The notes under the pieces: generated by a model
Databases searched by the model: none
Seen by the model: the letters and a program-made list of their open reading frames with translations, nothing else
What the model was told of the DNA's origin: nothing
Shown: piece after piece, positions 8,414 through 16,390 of the stretch
Layout of the letters: each line of letters opens with the position of its first letter
Position numbering within the stretch: the stretch's first letter is position 1
Made by a program: the position numbers and the translations under genes
NCBI GenBank assembly: GCA_963703085.1
Contig: OY969789.1
Location: forward strand, 2,046,001 to 2,110,000
Source: DATAEG01 sp963703085
GTDB lineage: Bacteria > Actinomycetota > Actinomycetes > Mycobacteriales > Jatrophihabitantaceae
Reading direction: 5' to 3'
DNA: 64,000 bases

Positions 8414-9598
8414 ATGACGCCACTGATGTCCCGACCGCTGCTGCTGCGGCTCATTTCGGTTGTTGCCGGCGCGATCGGTTTCTACTTGCCGCTCGCGGCC
8501 GTCCCGATGTTCGCCGACGCGGCCGGGACGAGCGCCGCCGCCGGCCTGGCAAACGGTGCGCTGCTGCTTGCGACTGTCGCCGGCGAACTCGTCACGCCCC
8601 GGCTGATCGCGCGGGTCGGCTACCGCTGGGCCCTGGCCGCGGGGCTGGTACTGCTCGGCACGCCAGCGCTCGTCCTGCTCACCCCGGTCGGGGTGTCCGT
8701 CCCGGCGATCGTCGCGGTGAACGCGGTGCGCGGCGTCGGCTTCGCGGTCTCGGTCGTGGCCGGTGGCGCGCTGACGGCCGCGCTGATCCCCGCCGAGCGG
8801 CGCGGCGAAGGACTCGCGATCGTTGGTCTGGTCGGTGGCGTGCCGGCGTTGCTGGCCCTGCCGTTCGGAACGTGGGCCGCGGCGCACTGGGGCTACGGCC
8901 TCGTCTTCGTGCTGACCGCCGCCGCTCCGCTCGTTGCGATAGTGACAGTGCCCGGTCTGCCCGCCCGCGACGCCGCCTCCGACGCGTCGGACGGTGTCGC
9001 GGGCGGGCTGCGCAACTCCGCCCTCATGCGCCCCGCAGCAATCTTCGCTGCGTCCGCGTCGGCCGCCGGAGTGATCGTCACCTATCTCCCGCTCGCGGTC
9101 GCCGCACACGCCGCCTGGGTCGCTCCGGTCGCACTGCTTCTCCAGCCGGCAACCTCGACTGCCGGCCGTTGGTTCGCCGGTCGGCTCGGCGATCGCCGCG
9201 GACAGACCCGGCTCCTCATGCCGGGAGTCGCGCTGGCCGTGAGCGGGATGACCGCCATGGCGGTGACGACCTGCGAGCCCCTCGTCCTCATCGGGGCGGT
9301 CGTGTTCGGCAGCGGGTTCGGCGTGCTGCAGAACGCGACGCTGGCTCTGATGTACGCCCGAGTGCCGGCCACCGAGTACGCCACCGTCAGCGCGATCTGG
9401 AACGGCGCCTACGACCTCGGCATGGCCGCCGGTGCAGTCGCCGTCGGCGCGCTCGTCGCCGCAACCGGCTACAGCGCCGCGTTTCTCGTCGTCGCCGCGA
9501 GCATGCTGCCCGCGCTGGCCCTCGCGCGCCGCGAGCGGCAACCGGACCTGGTCCGCAGCGTCGAGGTGGACCTCGTCCCCGTCCCTGCTACTACCTAG
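8414..9598 (+). CDS. MFS transporter
   Basis: A 394-residue membrane protein with about 12 predicted hydrophobic segments spread evenly, a basic cytoplasmic loop after TM2 (PRLIARVGYRW) and a matching LGDRRGQTRLL loop in the second half. These are major facilitator hallmarks of drug or metabolite exporters. It is divergent from the MocR regulator and followed after ten bases by a RibD-like reductase gene, so it probably heads a two-gene unit. The substrate is unknown. Confidence 0.85.
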   Translation: MTPLMSRPLLLRLISVVAGAIGFYLPLAAVPMFADAAGTSAAAGLANGALLLATVAGELVTPRLIARVGYRWALAAGLVLLGTPALVLLTPVGVSVPAIVAVNAVRGVGFAVSVVAGGALTAALIPAERRGEGLAIVGLVGGVPALLALPFGTWAAAHWGYGLVFVLTAAAPLVAIVTVPGLPARDAASDASDGVAGGLRNSALMRPAAIFAASASAAGVIVTYLPLAVAAHAAWVAPVALLLQPATSTAGRWFAGRLGDRRGQTRLLMPGVALAVSGMTAMAVTTCEPLVLIGAVVFGSGFGVLQNATLALMYARVPATEYATVSAIWNGAYDLGMAAGAVAVGALVAATGYSAAFLVVAASMLPALALARRERQPDLVRSVEVDLVPVPATT

Positions 9599-9608
9599 GT
9601 TGAGGATC

Positions 9609-10178
9609 ATGACAACGAACAGCAAGATCATCGTCTGGATGCAGTCGTCGCTCGACGGTTTCACCGCCGGCCCGAACGGCGAGTTCGACTGGCCCGACAT
9701 CGGCGACGAGACGCACACCCACTTCGTCACCACGCTGCGCGACGCGGGGCTGTTCGTGTACGGCCGCACCGTCTTCGAGATGATGGCGAGCTACTGGCCG
9801 ATCGCCGACACCCTGCCAGACAGCACACCCAACCAGATCGCCTACTCCCAGATCTGGAAACCGATGCCGAAAGCCGTTCTCTCACGCACCCTGACCTCGG
9901 CGGACTGGAACGCCACCATCGTCGCCGACGCGGCACGGGTGCGCGAGCTGGCCGACGCTGCACACGGCGACACCTACGTCTTCGGCGGTTCGCAGACCGT
10001 CGCTGCTCTCGCCGAGGCCGACCTGATCGACGAGTACCAGATCTTCATCCACCCTGTCGTCCTCGGCGGCGGAACACCGTTCTTCCCACCACTGTCCGAC
10101 CGGCAGGCCATGAGCCTCGCGGGCACGCGCACCTTCGACGACCGCGTCGCCGGCCTGCGGTACCTACGCGCCCGGTGA
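9609..10178 (+). CDS. Dihydrofolate reductase-like (RibD C-terminal domain) protein
   Basis: A 189-residue protein from the ATG at 9609. It shows the RibD-C/DHFR-like order: an MQSSLDGFTAG start, FVYGRTVFEMMASYW (NADPH side), TYVFGGSQTVAAL, and DEYQIFIHPVVLGGGTPFF near the end. These proteins are NAD(P)H-dependent reductases of mostly unknown substrate. The close spacing behind the MFS gene suggests co-transcription. A 20-bp perfect hairpin about 200 bases downstream may end the transcript. Confidence 0.85.
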   Translation: MTTNSKIIVWMQSSLDGFTAGPNGEFDWPDIGDETHTHFVTTLRDAGLFVYGRTVFEMMASYWPIADTLPDSTPNQIAYSQIWKPMPKAVLSRTLTSADWNATIVADAARVRELADAAHGDTYVFGGSQTVAALAEADLIDEYQIFIHPVVLGGGTPFFPPLSDRQAMSLAGTRTFDDRVAGLRYLRAR

Positions 10179-10189
10179 TGTCATGACGC

Positions 10190-10402
10190 GCACCGTGGAC
10201 CCGCCAGCACACTCGGAGCGTCGATCCGCGACCTGGTGGAAAGGATGGGCCACAACAGCACGCGCAGTGCCGGCCGGCGGATTGCGTTTCGTCGTAACCG
10301 TCTCGCTCAGCGCACGCGTTCGGGAATGTCCTCCGGGCCGAGGCTACCGGGACGGCAGCTCTTACGTGACCTGACAGGGACCGGAACGTTTGCGTTCCGG
10401 TG
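10190..10402 (+). pseudogene. Tyrosine integrase 3'-end relic
   Basis: Bases 10203-10290 align with 28574-28690 of the intact integrase. The reading ASIRDLVERMGHNS is followed directly by RSAGRRIA, so the ~27 bases encoding the tyrosine-nucleophile segment (ALIYQH in the intact copy) have been deleted. Upstream catalytic residues are absent. This is the tail of a former tRNA-type integrase of the same family as the one at 27.6-28.9 kb. Confidence 0.65.
10381..10400. terminator. Perfect 8-bp stem hairpin
   Basis: CCGGAACG-TTTG-CGTTCCGG forms a perfect stem with a 4-base loop. No U-run follows, so terminator function is only possible. It lies between the plus-strand MFS-reductase pair plus integrase relic and the minus-strand methyltransferase gene. 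Confidence 0.4.
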
Positions 10403-10483
10403 AACGGTCGGCTTAGGGACAGCGTGAGGGACCCAACACCGCGGGTAGCCCGGAAGCGGATGGGTCACCGGGCCGCGGCGCTG

Positions 10484-11122
10484 TCAGACGACGAAGTCGA
10501 ACAGCTTGCCGTGAGCGGCGAGCGGCCGGGGGACGCCAACGAAGCGGTGCACGCCGACCGAAAAGAGCACGTCGTCGGGAGCGTGGAAGGCCTGCTCGAC
10601 GAGACCCGCTTCTCGTAGCCAGCGACGCACCGCAGGAGTCAGGTCCGGAGAGCGCCTGCTGCGGGTCCAGATGACGGTGGCCTCCGGCGCGCAGAGCTGC
10701 GGTAGCGCCTCGATCGTGCGCTGAACGTCGTCATCGCTGATGTTGCCGAAAACTCCAGCCAGCAGCACCAGGTCGGCAGGGACTGACCCGGTGTACGCGC
10801 AGAGGTCGCCGGCGTCGGCCTGAACGACCTTGACGTTGGGCAGGGGCACGCTGCTGACTACGGCGCACGCGGCGGCAACGTTGCGCTGGTCGTACTCGAG
10901 CAGAGTGCAGCTAACCCGATGGGCGTCGGTTCGCGTGGCGAGAACCCCCAGCAGGTCGTGACCCTGCCCCGCGCACGCGCTAACCACGGTCAGCTTCTCG
11001 CCCTTCCGCTCGTCCAGCCAGGACGCGATGTGCCGCTGCACCAGCTGCAGGCGACGCGACAACGGCGTGTTCTCCTCGGCATAAGCCTCGTGCCACGCCT
11101 GCCAGTCTTTCGACTTCGCCAC
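10484..11122 (-). CDS. Class I SAM-dependent methyltransferase
   Basis: A 212-residue protein from the GTG at 11122; the upstream open frame has no family signal. Motif I is seen as VVSACAGQGHDL, an acidic LLEYD ends strand 2, VQADAGD precedes motif II, and LVLLAGVFGNI fits motif IV. These are Rossmann-fold methyltransferase features. The substrate is unknown. It is separated by about 170 bases from a phosphotransferase gene on the same strand. Confidence 0.75.
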   Translation of the reverse strand: MAKSKDWQAWHEAYAEENTPLSRRLQLVQRHIASWLDERKGEKLTVVSACAGQGHDLLGVLATRTDAHRVSCTLLEYDQRNVAAACAVVSSVPLPNVKVVQADAGDLCAYTGSVPADLVLLAGVFGNISDDDVQRTIEALPQLCAPEATVIWTRSRRSPDLTPAVRRWLREAGLVEQAFHAPDDVLFSVGVHRFVGVPRPLAAHGKLFDFVV

Positions 11123-11290
11123 CCCGGAGAGGCTGCCACACAACGCAACCCGATGGGACCGACAAGGCGGCCTGCGTGTCGGGTTGGCGACCGACTTACG
11201 GCACGCCGTCCCTGCCCAGTTTCTTGACTCGAGACAGCGCCAGATTCGGCCGCAGCTCACGATGTCCCCCCGTGTAGGCGCGAAGACGGC

Positions 11291-12244
11291 CTACCAGACG
11301 AGTCCGTCGAGGTGGTTGTGTCCGGAAAGCAGGCGACTGATGCGCTTCTGCGCCGCTTCGCGTTCGTCAGGCTGGGGGTGGTGTGCGTACTGCGCGAGCT
11401 CCCTGTACATGTCGTAGAAGTTCAACCGCTCGCGCAGATGCTCGCGCTCAAACAGTTCCGGATACGCGCCGTACAGCCATCCGGGAACCTGGGTGAGTGT
11501 GGCCTCGTCGAGCCCCTGTCCGCCGGGCACGGGTGGGAACTCTCGCGCCTTCGCGCACCAGTGCAGGATATTATCGAGCTCGACATCCGCCGGCTGAGCC
11601 AACGCCTCGGCGAAGTCGATAAGACCGGTGACGCGTCCTTGGTCGACGATCAGATTGGATCCATGTATATCGCCATGGACGAGGACGGGTTCGTCGGCGG
11701 CGAACAACCCCAACCGCGCCTGGACCCAATCAGTGACGTCGGCGAGCAGGCGCGAGTCATGGCCGGGCAGTCGCCGGGCATCCTCGACCAGCTGGAGCGC
11801 CGCGTTCACCACAGGTGGATGAAACGCAGCCCACGGCTTGCCGTCGAGCGCGGCGGCGAGCCAGGGCGGCAGCAGATCGGCCGGGACAGGAACGCGATGC
11901 AGTGCGCGCAAGGCAGCACCGAGACTTTCGATCATCGCTTGGCGCGTGTGCAAGTCCGCCGCCGGCCATTCCTCGTACAGGGTCCGGCCGGGCAGGCGTT
12001 CGGAGACATACCACGGCCCGTCCGGGCCGTCGCCATGGGCAAGGTGTCGGGCGTGTGGGACCTCACTGCTGGCGAGCAGGTTGACCACTGTCGCCTCGTG
12101 GCGATACGCACCGCGGTGCCGTTGGTCGGTGATCAGCCGTACGACGTATGCGTCGCCCACCCACACGCGGCTCACCCAGCCGGCCTTGGAAAGAAAGCGC
12201 CCGGTTGCTGGCAGACCAGCGTCCGCCAGCGTCCTCAACAGCAC
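11291..12244 (-). CDS. Aminoglycoside phosphotransferase (APH) family kinase
   Basis: A 317-residue protein with the APH fold: GWVSRVWVGD in the N-lobe, a catalytic loop HGDIHGSNLI (Asp base and Asn), then LIDFAEA as the metal-binding Asp. Family members phosphorylate aminoglycosides, other antibiotics or small metabolites using ATP/GTP. Nothing in the context identifies a drug target, so resistance should not be assumed. The start is GTG at 12244. Confidence 0.8.
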   Translation of the reverse strand: MLLRTLADAGLPATGRFLSKAGWVSRVWVGDAYVVRLITDQRHRGAYRHEATVVNLLASSEVPHARHLAHGDGPDGPWYVSERLPGRTLYEEWPAADLHTRQAMIESLGAALRALHRVPVPADLLPPWLAAALDGKPWAAFHPPVVNAALQLVEDARRLPGHDSRLLADVTDWVQARLGLFAADEPVLVHGDIHGSNLIVDQGRVTGLIDFAEALAQPADVELDNILHWCAKAREFPPVPGGQGLDEATLTQVPGWLYGAYPELFEREHLRERLNFYDMYRELAQYAHHPQPDEREAAQKRISRLLSGHNHLDGLVW

Positions 12245-12401
12245 CGGGTCGGAAGCCGGCTCGACGAACGATGGTGATCTGGTGATCGCGGCGCTCCTCA
12301 GAACGGTCGACCAAGAACATCAACGTAGCGACCTCAACTGCACAGAACGATCGACTTTCTTGGCCGACCAACACTTGTCTGGCGTGGCAGAACACCGACC
12401 A

Positions 12402-13397
12402 TCACCCCGGCGTGACCCCGTCGAGCTCGGCTGGGTCTAGGTCGGGGCGGGCCCGGAGCAGTCGGGCGGCATGCCGCAGCACGCCGGGGCCGCTGGCGGC
12501 GTCTGCCTGGATCTCGACGACCAGCGGCTCAATGACGGTCACCTCGGTGGGCGCGCGGGCACCCCAGGCGAAGGTGCGCTCGAACGTGTCTCCGGTAGGA
12601 CGCAGCAGCGGCGCGACCGATCGTCCGGCGGTCCTGCTCAGAATGGTGGTGGACCCGGCGGTAACTGGTTGGCCGTCGTCGTCGACGACGCCCGGAAACG
12701 CGAGAATTAGGGTGCTCGGTGCTGCTGCGGGTCCCGTGTAGCCGATGGCCAGCATGTCCAGGGTGGCCTTCGCTTTGACCTTCCACCAGATCCGCTGCCC
12801 GGCCCGGGTGGGGTAGTGGTCCGCGATGTTCTTGATGACTAGGCCCTCGATGCCGCCGGCGGTCAGCGTGGTGAACCACTCCCGTGCGGTGGCCTCGTCG
12901 CTGGTCTGTTGGCACAGCACGATCGGTGTGCCCTGCCCGGACAACTCAGCCTCGAGGATCGCGCGGCGCTTGCTCAGCGGCAGCACCCGCAGATCCTCCC
13001 GTCCGGCGGCGAGCACATCGAAGGCGACGAACTGCGCCGGCCGGCGCTGCGCCACCGCCCGGATACGGGCCCCGGCCGTCATCCGCGCCTGCAAACTGGC
13101 GAAGTCGAGCCGCCCCGCGGCCGTATCCCAGGCCACCAGCTCGCCATCCAGGACCAGATCAGCCGGCAACCGCGCAGCCAACACCGGAGCGAGATCCGGA
13201 AAGAACGAGGTGAGGTCGGTGCCGTTACGTGAGTACAACCGCCCACCCGCGCACAGCACGCGATAGCCATCCCACTTCGGCTCCCACACCAACCGATCCC
13301 GCCGACTCGGCGTCAGCGAATCAGTCAGCCGCGCCAACGCGACCGGAGCAGGCAACGACACGGCAGGCACCAACCCAGCCTGCCTAACCGGCGCCAC
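12402..13397 (-). CDS. ATP-dependent DNA ligase (LigC-like)
   Basis: A 331-residue ligase. The nucleotidyl lysine is K41 in EPKWDGYR (motif I). DGELVAWD is motif III, a FDVLA segment is motif IIIa, EGLVIK is motif IV and WWKVKAK is motif V. An OB-fold C-terminal part follows. Length and the lack of extra polymerase or nuclease domains match the actinobacterial LigC class, implicated in Ku-independent or base-excision repair rather than replication. It starts (GTG) about 20 bases after the stop of a YegP-like gene and is probably transcribed with it. Confidence 0.85.
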   Translation of the reverse strand: MAPVRQAGLVPAVSLPAPVALARLTDSLTPSRRDRLVWEPKWDGYRVLCAGGRLYSRNGTDLTSFFPDLAPVLAARLPADLVLDGELVAWDTAAGRLDFASLQARMTAGARIRAVAQRRPAQFVAFDVLAAGREDLRVLPLSKRRAILEAELSGQGTPIVLCQQTSDEATAREWFTTLTAGGIEGLVIKNIADHYPTRAGQRIWWKVKAKATLDMLAIGYTGPAAAPSTLILAFPGVVDDDGQPVTAGSTTILSRTAGRSVAPLLRPTGDTFERTFAWGARAPTEVTVIEPLVVEIQADAASGPGVLRHAARLLRARPDLDPAELDGVTPG

Positions 13398-13417
13398 ACC
13401 TGCACCCGCTGTCGCGG

Positions 13418-13591
13418 CTAGACGTCCTCGATCGCAGCAGCCGCCGCGGCCCGCTTCACTGCCTCGCAGCCCTCATGAGCACCGGCCCTGGTTTCGTACG
13501 CTTCACCCGACGCGACGACCTCGCCGTTGCCGGCCTTCAGCCGGAACCGGTACTGCCCGTGACTCTCGTACACCTCAAACTTCGCGGCCAT
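13418..13591 (-). CDS. YegP-like (DUF1508/UPF0339) small protein
   Basis: A 57-residue protein from the ATG at 13591, preceded by a good ribosome site (GAGGAAGG). It carries the DUF1508 repeat: KFEVYESHGQYRFRLKAGNGEVVASGEAY (shown in part: YRFRLKAGNGEVVASGEAY), normally present once or twice in YegP proteins. One repeat is seen here. The function is unknown. It sits immediately upstream of the DNA ligase gene on the same strand. Confidence 0.85.
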   Translation of the reverse strand: MAAKFEVYESHGQYRFRLKAGNGEVVASGEAYETRAGAHEGCEAVKRAAAAAAIEDV

Positions 13592-14123
13592 GGCTGCCTT
13601 CCTCAGTGGACTGTTAGCGCACCGTAGACCGACTGCACGATTAATGGGAACGCCCGGCGGCACCCGCGTACTGGGGCCTGGCCCGGGGGAGTATGCCCCC
13701 TTTATTGATTCTCAGCGCATCCCGTGCGGTGAGTCGGAACATTCCAGGTGAACTCAGATCCGGTCGGGGTCGGCGGCGCCTCGCCGGACCTGACGTGGGA
13801 CGAGCGCGGCGAAACACTGCACCGCGGCAGCCGCTCGGCCCGGCTGGTCGCTGCTGGCCGGCGCCTGCTCCAGCCGCTGTCGCGACGATGGCGATAGCTT
13901 CCCCAGCGCTACCACGAGCTCTGCGGGAGACAAGGGGTACCGGGGTGGCCGGTGCTTTCCAGGGGGATTCGCGCCGGCCACCTCGGCACGGCGGCATCCC
14001 TTGCTGCTGGCCCGCCGCAGCCGCAGCCACCACTAGAGCGGCCGCCCTCCAGCAGCGCACCAGGCCAACGCTGAGCACTGCCTGGCCGGGCCGGTAGTAG
14101 CGCAGGCACCCGGTGGGGGCGGC
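13592..14123. other. Non-coding stretch holding hairpin repeat copy 1
   Basis: No frame here shows codon or family features that I can support, although several are open by GC bias. The only clear structure is the ~80-bp repeat at 13906-13986. Confidence 0.5.
13906..13986. repeat. 80-bp hairpin repeat, copy 1
   Basis: This block matches 16094-16173 in the same orientation, with a few differences. Its right half is a long inverted repeat, 13940-13955 pairing with 13971-13986 around a 15-base loop. Two positions differ from perfect pairing and both remain G-U compatible. It lies downstream of the 3' end of the split GAF-ANTAR gene. Confidence 0.75.
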
Positions 14124-14333
14124 CTACTTGGCGGTGAGGCGGTCGGTGGGCAGGTCGGATATATCGAGGGTGCCGGTGTCGATGACGTCGCGGGCGAGGT
14201 CGTGCACTTTGCGGTGGGTGTGTTGGCTGGCTACCCGCAGCAGGAGGAATGCTTGGTCTTGGGTGAGTCTGTGGGTGGCCATCAGAATGCCGATCGCTGT
14301 GCCGATGTTGCGGCTGGTGTCCAGCGCCTTGGT
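14124..14333 (-). pseudogene. ANTAR domain, 3' part of IS-split GAF-ANTAR regulator
   Basis: These 70 codons carry a full ANTAR domain: NIGTAIGILMATHRLT, then DQAFLLLRVASQHTHRKVHDLA (in part). ANTAR domains bind paired RNA hairpins and act as transcription antiterminators. The frame was continuous with the GAF part at 15597-15935 before an IS3 element landed between them. Cut off from its start codon, this part is probably not made as a regulated protein. Confidence 0.8.
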
Positions 14334-15596
14334 GTGACCTGACCACGGTTCTCCGGACACCGATTCTGAGACGCTTGTCGTCTTGGAGAGGAGTCCTGAG
14401 ATGCCAGCACCGAGGCCGCCGGAGTTCCGGCGTCGAGCTGTTGAGTTGGCGCGGCTGCGGGAGAAGCCGATCGCGCAGATCGCCAAGGATCTTCAGATCA
14501 GTGAGTCGTGTCTGCGGCGCTGGATGGACGTCAGGCCGATGTCGATGAGGGTCACAAGCCCGGATTGAGCAGCGACGAGCGCAAAGAGCTGGTCGAGCTG
14601 CGCCGCAAGAACCGTGTGCTGGAGACCGAGGTCGAGATCTTGAAGCGTGCGAGCGCCTATTTCGCGCGGGAGAACGTCCTCCCAAAATAGGTTTTCGGCT
14701 GGTCCAGGAGCTCGCCGCGGACGGTGTCGACGTCGCGGTGGCCTGCCGGGTTCTGAAGGTGTCACGTTCCGGGTTCTACGAGTGGCGTTCACGCCCGGCG
14801 TCGGCGCGCGACGTTGCTGATGCGCATCTGCTGGACACGATCATCGACGTCCACGCCGCCGCGCGAGGCACCTACGGGACGCGGCGAGTCCACGCCGAAC
14901 TCACCCTCGGCCAGCGCCTGCCGGTCGGGCGACGCAGGGTGGCCCGCCTGATGCGATTGCACCACCTGGTCAGGGGTCCACCGTCGTCGCTGGCGTCACG
15001 GACGGCGAGCCGAGGCCGTCTGGCCCGACCGAGTGCAACGTCAATTCCGCGCTGAGGGCCCGGACCGGCTCTGGGTCACCGACATCACCCAACACCGCAC
15101 CGGCGAAGGCTGGGTCTATGCCGCCGTCGTGCTCGACGTCTACTCCCGCCGCGTCGTGGGCTGGTCGATCGCCGATCACCTGCGCACCGAACTCGTCGTC
15201 GACGCCCTGGACATGGCCCGATGGCGACGCAAACCGGTCGGCACCGCCGTGCACTCCGACCGCGGCACCCAATACACGTCCTGGCTATTCGGAACACGGC
15301 TCCGCGAAGCCGGCCTGCTCGGCTCGATGGGCAAAGTCGCCTGCGCCTACGACAACAGCCTGATGGAGTCGTTCTTCGGCTCCATGCAGATCGAACTACT
15401 CGACCGACGCACCTGGCCCACCCGAGCCGAGCTCGCCAACGCGATCTTCGAATGGATCGAAGCGTTCTACAACCCCACCCGCCGACACTCCGCCCTGGAC
15501 TACCTCAGCCCCATCGAGTTCGAGAACCTTCACACCGCCCACCAGAAGCGGCATGATCACCACACCGAAACCGTCCGGGAAACCGTGGTCAGGTCA
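14334..15596 (+). mobile_element. IS3-family insertion sequence
   Basis: A 1263-bp element. The left end reads TGACCTGACCACGGTT and the right end is its inverse, AACCGTGGTCAGGTCA, giving terminal inverted repeats of at least 16 bp. A GGT triplet flanks both sides (14331-14333 and 15597-15599) and fits the 3-bp target duplication of this family. It holds the usual orfA and orfB on the plus strand, each with an extra frameshift, so this copy cannot make a normal OrfAB transposase. Confidence 0.88.
14401..14690 (+). pseudogene. IS3-family orfA (helix-turn-helix subunit), frameshifted
   Basis: From the ATG at 14401 (ribosome site GGAG upstream) the frame gives PEFRRRAVELAR and IAKDLQISESCLRRWM, the orfA helix-turn-helix. 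Just after LRRWM the correct sequence moves to another frame, QADVDEGHKPGLSSDERKE and the leucine-zipper-like VLETEVEILKRASAYFA ending at 14690. A one-base indel near 14523 separates the halves. Confidence 0.85.
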
Positions 15597-15650
15597 GGTT
15601 TGCTTGGCGGCGCGGGTCCCGAACTGCGGCCAGCGGGTATCGGTGCGTAG
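14738..15650 (+). pseudogene. IS3-family orfB (DDE transposase), frameshifted
   Basis: The first part (CRVLKVSRSGFYEWRSRP, GTYGTRRVHAEL) is the HTH_21 region. Near 14970 the family sequence moves to another frame. The second part carries the whole rve core: WVTDIT (first Asp), VHSDRGTQY (second Asp) and NSLMESFFGSMQ (Glu). The end runs past the IS right end and stops in host DNA at 15648-15650. The frame break should abolish full-length transposase. Confidence 0.85.
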
Positions 15651-15935
15651 ATCGCCACTACGGAAGATCCGGTGTTGCACCGCTGCGTCGATGCACGGGC
15701 GTTGACGCAGCTGGTATTGGATCGCGTCCACCCGCAGCGCCAGCTCACTGCTGGCAGCCAGGGTCTGGAATTTCCCGCGCTGGCCCAGGGTGACTGCGGC
15801 GCCCTCGGCGCCGTCCACCAGCCGGGTCGCGTCACGGGTGACGAGCAGCAGTGACTCGTCCAAGGAATCTGTCGCCTCGAACTCTTTGCTGAACCGGGTG
15901 AAAAATTCGGCCAGCCGGAGAAGGTCTTCTGCCAT
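15597..15935 (-). pseudogene. GAF domain, 5' part of IS-split GAF-ANTAR regulator
   Basis: From the ATG at 15935, 112 residues read as the N-terminal half of a GAF sensor: LLRLAEFFTRFSKEF, VDGAEGAAVTLG, YQLRQRPCIDAA and DLRTDTRWPQFGTRAA. Joined across the insertion with one GGT copy removed, the frame continues in phase into the ANTAR domain at 14124-14333. The joined protein would be ~181 residues, shorter than usual (~230-240). The second half of the GAF fold may have been lost before or during insertion. Confidence 0.8.
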
Positions 15936-16390
15936 CTGCGTTGCGCCTACCGTCGAAGCGACCGCCAGATGGACGCAACAACAAAGACGCCCAGACGCCG
16001 TATGGCGCCGGATGATTGCCATGAAGTGCCGCACGGCTTCACGCTGCCCGCGACCTTACCCGCACGCAGCGGGCCGCCATCCCAAGCCGGCGGGCGCTGC
16101 CACGAGCTGCGCGGTAGACAGGGGTACCGGGGTGGCCGGCGCTTTCCGGGGGGACTCGCGCCGGCCACCCCGGCCTTCCTGGGAGGCGCTGCGGCGAAGG
16201 GCCCGTGGTTTCACCCCACCCGCCGGCAGCTGCAACGCTCCGCACCGCACCCGGTGCGCTGCACCGACCAGGATCCGCCCACTCACCCCGGGTCCGCAAA
16301 CATCCCTGTCCGGCTCAACAATGTGGTGTGCCTCCGTGGGTGCGTGCGGTCCCGGTGAACGCAGGGTCCACGCGGATGGGCTGGTGGTGG
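15936..16390. other. Non-coding stretch holding hairpin repeat copy 2
   Basis: No supportable gene on either strand. It contains the perfect-stem copy of the 80-bp repeat at 16094-16173, upstream of the GAF start and downstream of the cation exchanger gene. Confidence 0.5.
16094..16173. repeat. 80-bp hairpin repeat, copy 2 (perfect stem)
   Basis: A second copy of the block at 13906-13986. CCGGGGTGGCCGGCGC at 16127-16142 pairs perfectly with GCGCCGGCCACCCCGG at 16158-16173 across a 15-base loop (TTTCCGGGGGGACTC), giving a 16-bp stem. The two copies bracket the split GAF-ANTAR gene. The differences between copies preserve pairing, which suggests the folded form matters. Confidence 0.8.

Noticed and set aside
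8366..9769. Long minus-strand open frame joined to the MocR gene
   Set aside because: It is antisense to the MFS gene, rich in Arg/Gly/Asp with no fold, and open because of GC bias. The MocR start at 8365 and its divergent promoter are better supported.
11291..12244. Antibiotic resistance gene call for the phosphotransferase
   Set aside because: The fold is shared by many metabolite kinases and no resistance context is present.
14334..15596. Programmed frameshifting as the explanation for all IS3 frame changes
   Set aside because: IS3 elements shift once between orfA and orfB. Here extra shifts occur inside orfA and inside orfB, which points to decay.
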